From the NCBI GenBank assembly GCA_963920525.1, contig OY986435.1, forward strand, positions 274,806,848 to 274,870,847: a stretch of DNA of 64,000 nucleotides, given 5' to 3'. Source of the DNA: Dichetophora obliterata (taxonomy: Eukaryota; Arthropoda; Insecta; Diptera; Sciomyzidae). A model generated the notes under the pieces. The model saw nothing but the letters and a program-made list of their open reading frames with translations, had not been told where the DNA came from and ran no database searches. The translations under genes were made by a program, and so were the position numbers. Positions 56,236-64,000 of this stretch are shown here, piece by piece. Each line of letters starts with the position of its first letter. Positions within the stretch are counted from its first letter, which is position 1.

Positions 56236-56655
56236 TAATAATTCAAATAAGCTTGTTTCTTATTTTTAAAATGGTTTACAAACTGCACCAATATCTAAAT
56301 AAAAAGTGCAAAATAAAAACTTTCAGTTATTTGAAAAAATTTGAATATACTCAAAAATTTGTAATTAATTTGTTTAGTATATTTACACGAGTACTTTATG
56401 ATTTTTCATTAAACATTCTCGTATTGTCATAGAATAAAACTATGTAAAAACTAGTAAAGATTTATTTTGACTGGTTCAACTTTAAATACCAAAACAGTCG
56501 TGGCTTAGGTTTTATTCAATTCTTCAAAGTTTTGCACTTAAGAGTACATTTTACATATTAAAAATTAGGTGCAAAATTTCTTGTCAAATTGCCTTGACCA
56601 TTAAAAATTAGGTGCAAAGTTTCTTGTCTTGACCAAATTGCAAACTAACTTCTTT

Positions 56656-56783
56656 ATTCTGTATAACGAAGAAGCACACCAATGATAAGAAAAACACGAG
56701 AAGCAATACTTTCTTCCATACAGAATTGTATTGCTTGAAGTGTCTTTCATATCGTTGGTGTGCTTCTTCCTGATACAGAATTA
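56656..56783. repeat. Hairpin, about 31-bp arms
   Basis: ATTCTGTATAACGAAGAAGC at 56656 pairs with the inverse of ATTCTGTATCAGGAAGAAGC ending at 56783; a second inner stem is GCAATAC / GTATTGC. Confidence 0.75.
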
Positions 56784-56905
56784 TCACATAAGAGTGTGTC
56801 ATAACAATTAAAGCTTATTTGTAAACTACAAATTCATTTAATAAATTTTTATAAAGTTTTAAGAAATGAAACCTTTTTCTAAAAGCATGATATATGATAA
56901 CAATA

Positions 56906-57161
56906 GGGGTATTCACGATTCAGTGTACTTGCCAGTGCAGTTGAGGACTTGTGCACTTTACAAAATCAAAATACACGTGCGTCAAAAATCTGCACAAGTG
57001 CTTTTCTACTGTAGCCTAAAACTTGAAGATTTAAGCAGTTGTGCACTTGTGTGCATTGGAAAATTTGACAGATTGAAAAAAGTGGTAGTGGTTTGTTCAC
57101 GAAAACCTAACTGCACAAGTCTTTAACCGCACAGGCAAGTGTACTGAAACGTGAATACCCC
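56906..57161. mobile_element. GGGGTATTCAC MITE
   Basis: GGGGTATTCACGATTCAGTG and inverted GGGGTATTCACGTTTCAGTA, TA on both sides. The stem continues through CTTGCC.GTGC. No coding capacity. Confidence 0.85.
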
Positions 57162-57604
57162 TAATATTAATACAACTGTTAAATACAAACAGCAAGTTTT
57201 CGGAAAAGTGCTCAAAATTGGTATATTTTTCTTTGAAAACATTCAAAAGAGAAACATTAAAAAAGCATTAATTTTTCTTAATAGATATATCAAAAATTGC
57301 GATTTTAATTGAAAAATCTTTTAATTTTAAACTTAGCAGCAACAAAATATTGGACACCAAAATTATAGCTAAGAATAATATTAGAGTTTCTGTAAATCGC
57401 TAAAAAAAGTTTAGAATTGCATCAATCGCTATAAATTTAGCAATCACAGCTTTAATTTTATTCTTCGTTAAAAGCTCGTTCAGTCTCTAACTTTTTAGCA
57501 TGAAAATAAGCGATGGAGTTTTTCAGAATTGCAATATCGCTAAAAACTATAAATTTAGCTTTAGCGGTGGAGATTTAGCTTTAGCGATTTTCAGAATCCG
57601 CCCT

Positions 57605-58516
57605 CAGTTTGCACATCTACTGGTCTAAATCTACCGAACCATACTAAACTTATTAAGATTGGACTTGTACTTAAAAAGCCTTACGCCGGACAAAATTTGC
57701 TTTTGCGTAATATATAAAAGATTTCGTTACGATAGTTCTTACATTACGCCTCTTATCGTGATCCCTATCAGCGTTACAAACGGAGTGACAAGTGACAACT
57801 AAGGTCAAAACAGTTATTCATAAAAGTAAAAATCTGACAAAAACACAATTATGTTATTTTTCTCTTTGCTGCTAAATACGGTTACTAGAGAAATACTAAA
57901 AATAATTGAGTAAAACAGTTTTTAAATTAAATAACAAGCAGTCAGAATATGTAATAGCTGTTTGGTTCGTTAAAAAATATTTCAAGAGCCTTTTTGTATT
58001 TATTGCCAACAGCATTGATTCAACTGACCATTTGTTATGAGCTGTTATTATTTTAACTATTTTGAGTAGTATTAAAAAAATTAATAATCTGAAAAACCTA
58101 TATATATCAAATCTTTATTTGAGTATTTTATTTTGAATGAAATTAAGCAATTTTTTTTCAAATAAAAACATGTACTGATTTTTCTAAAAAAAGCTTCAGT
58201 TTTTAACTTGTTTGTTTTAATGCTTACTGTTTTTTTTTTTGACCGCAGTTGTATTTCTTACGGATATACAGTCATGTGAAAATAAATAGGGACACCTATA
58301 TTTTTATATTTTAAGCTGCATGAATTATATACAAGATGCCCCAGATGTAGCATTAATTCCCTCGGCTGGTGATTCTTCTTGATAAGGAGAATATAAAACT
58401 TTATGGAATTTCTTCCCACATTGTAAAACTTTCAGGATACAGGGTGTTTTACGGTTTTGGTACGTGTTTAGTATTATTGATATAGAATCTATACTACTCA
58501 CCATAAAATAAAAAAT
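57605..58516. other. AT-rich DNA, no gene recognised
   Basis: 57690-57800 is the 3' part of the dispersed repeat seen at 46405. At 58267 TACAGTCATGTGAAAATAAA followed by TAGGGACACC looks like a Tc1-type terminal repeat, but no convincing partner is found. Confidence 0.35.
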
Positions 58517-58526
58517 AATATTTTCT

Positions 58527-58973
58527 ATTAAAGTTTTTTCCTAAATGACCTCTATGTTTATTATGTTGACTTTATATGATTTAAATACAAATTCTAAATG
58601 TTTGATAGTTTAAATCATACTTGATTTTAAATACAAATTCTAGTTGTTTGACAGTTTAAAATCGTTTATCGAGCTTAAGGTCAAAGTTAGAAACAATTAA
58701 TTGTTCTAACGAATTTTTCTAAAGAAACAACAACAACAACAAAGTTTTTTCAAAACTTTGTTGTTGTTGTTGTTTCTTTAGAAAAATTCGTTAGAACAAT
58801 TAATTGTTTCTAACTTTGACCTTAAGCTCGATAAACGATTTTAAACTGTCAAACAACTAGAATTTGTATTTAAAATCAAGTATGATTTAAACTATCAAAC
58901 ATTTAGAATTTGTATTTAAATCATATAAAGTCAACATAATAAACATAGAGGTCATTTAGGAAAAAACTTTAAT
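58527..58973. repeat. Perfect hairpin, 222-bp arms and 3-nt loop
   Basis: 58527-58748 is the exact reverse complement, base by base by eye, of 58752-58973, with TTC between. The right arm is the start of the first 575-bp tandem unit. The stem centre is a CAACAACAACAA / TTGTTGTTGTTG run. Confidence 0.92.
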
Positions 58974-61809
58974 CAAATGGTAGAGCTCGACCAAACGGAA
59001 ACAGCTGAAAAACAAAATCAGCAAAAATTCTAAAAAAAACAACTTCAGTAAACATGCTTTGTTAGTGCAGAATTCCAGCAGGCTGTTGGACTACATATAA
59101 TATAGGCATAGAAACTAAAGTAAAACAGAAATACAACAACAAATGTGGCATTATGAAATTAAGGGAAAAAATGAGAAATTGAAGCTTCAAAATCTCATCG
59201 CCCCGATGGTGCAGTGCGTCTACGCGCTTGCACGGGCAATCACAAAGATTTCTGATGACGCGTTTAGCACGCAGAAATTGTACAATAAAATCAATTTGCT
59301 AGTGGTTTTTTTCCTTTCATATTGAAAAAACTTTGTTGTTGTTGTTGTTTCTTTAGAAAAATTCGTTAGAACAATTAATTGTTTCTAACTTTGACCTTAA
59401 GCTCGATAAACGATTTTAAACTGTCAAACAACTAGAATTTGTATTTAAAATCAAGTATGATTTAAACTATCAAACATTTAGAATTTGTATTTAAATCATA
59501 TAAAGTCAACATAATAAACATAGAGGTCATTTAGGAAAAAACTTTAATCAAATGGTAGAGCTCGACCAAACGGAAACAGCTGAAAAACAAAATCAGCAAA
59601 AATTCTAAAAAAAACAACTTCAGTAAACATGCTTTGTTAGTGCAGAATTCCAGCAGGCTGTTGGACTACATATAATATAGGCATAGAAACTAAAGTAAAA
59701 CAGAAATACAACAACAAATGTGGCATTATGAAATTAAGGGAAAAAATGAGAAATTGAAGCTTCAAAATCTCATCGCCCCGATGGTGCAGTGCGTCTACGC
59801 GCTTGCACGGGCAATCACAAAGATTTCTGATGACGCGTTTAGCACGCAGAAATTGTACAATAAAATCAATTTGCTAGTGGTTTTTTTCCTTTCATATTGA
59901 AAAAACTTTGTTGTTGTTGTTGTTTCTTTAGAAAAATTCGTTAGAACAATTAATTGTTTCTAACTTTGACCTTAAGCTCGATAAACGATTTTAAACTGTC
60001 AAACAACTAGAATTTGTATTTAAAATCAAGTATGATTTAAACTATCAAACATTTAGAATTTGTATTTAAATCATATAAAGTCAACATAATAAACATAGAG
60101 GTCATTTAGGAAAAAACTTTAATCAAATGGTAGAGCTCGACCAAACGGAAACAGCTGAAAAACAAAATCAGCAAAAATTCTAAAAAAAACAACTTCAGTA
60201 AACATGCTTTGTTAGTGCAGAATTCCAGCAGGCTGTTGGACTACATATAATATAGGCATAGAAACTAAAGTAAAACAGAAATACAACAACAAATGTGGCA
60301 TTATGAAATTAAGGGAAAAAATGAGAAATTGAAGCTTCAAAATCTCATCGCCCCGATGGTGCAGTGCGTCTACGCGCTTGCACGGGCAATCACAAAGATT
60401 TCTGATGACGCGTTTAGCACGCAGAAATTGTACAATAAAATCAATTTGCTAGTGGTTTTTTTCCTTTCATATTGAAAAAACTTTGTTGTTGTTGTTGTTT
60501 CTTTAGAAAAATTCGTTAGAACAATTAATTGTTTCTAACTTTGACCTTAAGCTCGATAAACGATTTTAAACTGTCAAACAACTAGAATTTGTATTTAAAA
60601 TCAAGTATGATTTAAACTATCAAACATTTAGAATTTGTATTTAAATCATATAAAGTCAACATAATAAACATAGAGGTCATTTAGGAAAAAACTTTAATCA
60701 AATGGTAGAGCTCGACCAAACGGAAACAGCTGAAAAACAAAATCAGCAAAAATTCTAAAAAAAACAACTTCAGTAAACATGCTTTGTTAGTGCAGAATTC
60801 CAGCAGGCTGTTGGACTACATATAATATAGGCATAGAAACTAAAGTAAAACAGAAATACAACAACAAATGTGGCATTATGAAATTAAGGGAAAAAATGAG
60901 AAATTGAAGCTTCAAAATCTCATCGCCCCGATGGTGCAGTGCGTCTACGCGCTTGCACGGGCAATCACAAAGATTTCTGATGACGCGTTTAGCACGCAGA
61001 AATTGTACAATAAAATCAATTTGCTAGTGGTTTTTTTCCTTTCATATTGAAAAAACTTTGTTGTTGTTGTTGTTTCTTTAGAAAAATTCGTTAGAACAAT
61101 TAATTGTTTCTAACTTTGACCTTAAGCTCGATAAACGATTTTAAACTGTCAAACAACTAGAATTTGTATTTAAAATCAAGTATGATTTAAACTATCAAAC
61201 ATTTAGAATTTGTATTTAAATCATATAAAGTCAACATAATAAACATAGAGGTCATTTAGGAAAAAACTTTAATCAAATGGTAGAGCTCGACCAAACGGAA
61301 ACAGCTGAAAAACAAAATCAGCAAAAATTCTAAAAAAAACAACTTCAGTAAACATGCTTTGTTAGTGCAGAATTCCAGCAGGCTGTTGGACTACATATAA
61401 TATAGGCATAGAAACTAAAGTAAAACAGAAATACAACAACAAATGTGGCATTATGAAATTAAGGGAAAAAATGAGAAATTGAAGCTTCAAAATCTCATCG
61501 CCCCGATGGTGCAGTGCGTCTACGCGCTTGCACGGGCAATCACAAAGATTTCTGATGACGCGTTTAGCACGCAGAAATTGTACAATAAAATCAATTTGCT
61601 AGTGGTTTTTTTCCTTTCATATTGAAAAAACTTTGTTGTTGTTGTTGTTTCTTTAGAAAAATTCGTTAGAACAATTAATTGTTTCTAACTTTGACCTTAA
61701 GCTCGATAAACGATTTTAAACTGTCAAACAACTAGAATTTGTATTTAAAATCAAGTATGATTTAAACTATCAAACATTTAGAATTTGTATTTAAATCATA
61801 TAAAGTCAA
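58755..61809 (+). repeat. Tandem array, 575-bp unit, 5 full copies plus 180 bp
   Basis: Units start at 58755, 59330, 59905, 60480 and 61055; a sixth starting at 61630 is cut after 180 bp. No difference is seen between units beyond the first few bases of unit 1. Each contains a GC-richer block (CGCCCCGATGGTGCAGTGCG..., unit 1 at 59199) in AT-rich surroundings. With the inverted arm at 58527, the block 58530-61809 is flanked by the 13-bp direct repeat AATATTTTCTATT (58517-58529 and 61810-61822). Confidence 0.95.
59143..59325 (+). other. 60-codon open frame repeated in every unit of the array
   Basis: Begins MWHYEIKGKNEKLKLQ, middle MVQCVYALARAI, ends NLLVVFFLSY. Identical frames lie at 59718-59900, 60293-60475, 60868-61050 and 61443-61625. 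No domain is recognised. The C-terminus could form a short membrane helix, but identity among units reflects recent duplication, not selection, so there is no evidence that it is translated. Confidence 0.25.
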
Positions 61810-61904
61810 AATATTTTCTATTTTAAAAAAAATATCAAATTTTTCATCAGTATATCAAACACTTTCATGTGATGTCCTGTAGTGGAGCTTAAATTTTAAT
61901 ATTT

Positions 61905-62085
61905 TCTAACGAAATATCAACAAATTTTGTATCTTTTCTTTTAGCGGAGCTGTTATCATCCAAAGTTAGAATTTAGAAAAAAACTGTTGGCTAAGTGTGT
62001 TTTAACATGAAAAACAGAGATTTTAAATTTTGACGATTACAGCTCCACTAAAACAATAGATACAAAATTTGTTGATATTTCGTCT
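61905..62085. repeat. Inverted repeat, about 48-bp arms
   Basis: ACGAAATATCAACAAATTTTG at about 61908 with AGCGGAGCTGT pairs with ACAGCTCCACT...CAAAATTTGTTGATATTTCG ending near 62082. Probably a small foldback MITE; GTAGTGGAGCT at 61880 is a further copy of one arm's end. Confidence 0.65.
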
Positions 62086-64000
62086 TTTTATCTTTATATC
62101 ATTGTGATAAACAAAGATGTCATATAATAATTTATTTAGGAAATATTTGTTAATCTGCGTTATTGCATTAAAAATTCTCATTTGAATATATGCCGGTAAG
62201 CTCGGATATATGTAAGTTACATAGTAAATATAGGATATCAAAAAGTTTGAGAAATGCGTTGAAACTGTAACTAAGTGAATTAAATTAAAAAAAGTTACAT
62301 ATTAGATCAGTAAAATTCAGTAAAAAATTGAATCAATTCTAACTACAGCTAATACATGATTTTAAGTTTTTGTGTAAAATAATCAATAAAAAAGTAATTT
62401 CATGGTATCTGAATTTGTGTAGATAAACAATTTAACTTTAATTGATAAAGAAAACTTTATTAACTGTGAAAAAAATGAGCTTGAAAATCACATAGACTCT
62501 TAATTTCTTCAGATCCATATATTAATTCTTTGCGACAACCACCTAAATATAAACGGTCCAACTTAACAGTAGACGTAATAAAACTACTAAAGTCTCCAGA
62601 CTTTCTTCAAGAAAATTCTGATTCAGATTCAGAATAAAACATTTTTACAAAGAATACTCACAATTTCAATTATATTCACTCAATATTTTTGAAATATGTA
62701 GAAGTTGCACATTTAGATAAGTATAGCAGACGTAATACCAAACTTATGCCAATAACATTGTTCCCAGTTGTATGGGAAGTAAGCGTGGTAATTAAAGGTA
62801 AAATAAAAGTCCATATTTTGCCAAAATTATTTAACTATAACATAAACTGAGAAACAAAATTTCATCATAACATCATACATAAAACCAAACCTATGCAAAA
62901 ACTACTATTAAGGTTCTTAAAGAGGTAGGCGCGACAGTACAATGATCATTCCCATTCTACAAAACATATTTTAGATATTAGATAAACTCAGAAATCGAAT
63001 TTTATAGCTATAGAATTCTTACAACCAAACTTATGCCATCATTACTTCTCTATTTACATGGAAGGTAGGCGTGGTAGTAAACCTATCTCGACCATTTCTG
63101 GTAACAGTTATTATATTTGTATCAAAAACTTACTTGCAATATTTTATGGCTCCAGCTATGGTACTTTTTGAGATACGAGTTTGGCACGCCAAAATTGAAA
63201 AGACACACTGTGCGCCGGTTGGGTAGACTTAAGTCACAAAAAAACAACTTTCGAAATAGTAAAAATGAGTTATGGCATTTGGATTGCAAGTATTCAAGCT
63301 ATCTATACTAAAAAAAAATTTAAGTGAATTGATCAAGTCCTGCGTGGTTGGCTACAGAAAAATTATCGAAAATATTAATAAAAATGGCACAAACCTTATT
63401 TATAACAACTTAATTTTATTGTAACTATGAATGCACATTTTCAAACATACTTAATTTATTATATACATCCTAAGATATAAGTAAGCTCTCAAAACAATTG
63501 TTGCTTCGAAAATATTTTGTTTTTGAGATGAAAAAATTAATGCATATAAAAATTCTTATTTTTTTTTTTTTTTTTGTTAAGATAAATTACTATTATGATT
63601 CAAAAGTTTCCCAAGCTATCGAAAATGTAAATGTACTAAAATATTTTTTTTACTAAAAATACCTCAGAAAATAAATTCAATAAAATAAATAAATTAAAAA
63701 ACCTCGAATTCGAAAAGTTTTAATGAAATCTTCTAATTTCGTAGACAATGCGCAAAATCTATTTATATAAAATACTTAATTAAAACAAAACGTGAATTAA
63801 AACGAAAGAAAAACAATGAAAAAATAATAAAAATAGTAAAAATTAAAAAAAAAATTAAAAACAGAAACAAAATAAAACATTAAAAAGTGGGGTCTGTTAA
63901 ATCTTGTCGCCTCCTCGTGGTAGACCCTGGAAACAACACTGGATTTTGTAGGATAATGGCAGGAATATTTTTATCCATACAACAACAATACTTTTCAAAA
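62086..64000. other. AT-rich DNA, no gene recognised
   Basis: Two paralogous segments near 62740-62800 and 63020-63085 (AAACTTATGCCA..A, TGGAAG.TAGGCGTGGTA) form a diverged direct repeat. The last 100 bases (63890-64000) are less AT-rich, with no frame of note. Confidence 0.4.

Larger units (their letters stand above)
54362..57604. mobile_element. TIR element with nested MITEs
   Basis: Left AGGCCGGATTCTGAAAATC and inverted right AGGGCGGATTCTGAAAATC, followed inward by GCTAAAGCTAAATCTC at both ends, plus many GCGATTT/AGCTTTAGC words. CAG lies directly outside each end (54359-54361 and 57605-57607), a possible 3-bp duplication. The interior has no recognisable transposase. Nested: MITEs at 55843-56235 and 56906-57161 and a hairpin at 56656-56783. 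Confidence 0.65.

Noticed and set aside
59143..61625. A five-gene family of identical 60-residue proteins
   Set aside because: The frames are identical because the 575-bp unit is duplicated; there is no independent evidence of coding.
58267..61890. Tc1-like element bounded by TACAGTCATGTGAAAATAAA and enclosing the hairpin array
   Set aside because: The proposed right end near 61870 matches only a few bases; no transposase blocks are seen.
1..64000. CRISPR arrays, operons, bacterial promoters, tRNA or rRNA genes, LTR retroelements
   Set aside because: None seen. Tandem repeats here are long units or simple repeats, no tRNA B-box-like element with a plausible fold was found, and no gag-protease-RT-integrase order with LTRs is present.

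Overview
The window is strongly AT-rich eukaryotic DNA from an insect, most likely a true fly (Diptera) and plausibly a tephritid fruit fly. The evidence is the mix of transposon families: three DD41D (rosa-type) mariners, an I-clade LINE ending in a TAAA repeat, Jockey- and LOA-like LINEs, hAT and piggyBac elements, PIF/Harbinger-like and TA-flanked MITEs, and (CA)n and (CAA)n simple repeats. I recognise no intact host protein gene, no tRNA or rRNA, no LTR retroelement and no prokaryotic feature. The window reads as a transposon-filled intergenic region or a very long intron. Nearly every coding stretch is a decaying transposon gene.

Layout. 1-1572: one LINE reverse transcriptase split into two opposite-strand pieces. 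1573-3006: a palindromic TA-flanked element. 4690-10721: a fragment of the same palindromic family, then a decayed hAT element (4902-9760) with an I-clade LINE (6497-8061) inserted in its transposase, then another fragment of the palindromic family. 13351-16756: four short inverted-repeat elements (hAT, Harbinger-like with a MADF remnant, a THAP-bearing element, a MITE). 17815-20312: a 5'-truncated Jockey-like LINE with a 21-bp target duplication. 20589-22587: a Harbinger-like MITE and a nearly intact DD41D mariner. 22675-30470: the densest nest. A LOA-like LINE is interrupted by two hAT elements in series at one target site, and the second hAT carries a piggyBac whose transposase has a recognisable intron. 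A degraded third mariner follows. 30897-31100: a second piggyBac remnant. 37570-40200: another LINE. 41600-51775: MITEs, a TTAA-flanked element, a second mariner and a LOA-like LINE. 54362-57604: a TIR element containing smaller MITEs. 58517-61822: a perfect 222-bp-arm hairpin followed by about 5.3 tandem copies of a 575-bp unit, the whole block flanked by a 13-bp direct repeat.

How it fits together. The genes do not form a pathway. The window is a record of successive insertions, and target duplications and interrupted reading frames give much of the relative order (LOA-like LINE before hAT; hAT-B before piggyBac; hAT before I; an older repeat before mariner). The hairpin/array at 58.5-61.8 kb and the serial hAT insertion at one 8-bp target are the two least ordinary structures. 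Boundaries come from reading by eye; family names are given only to the level the motifs allow.
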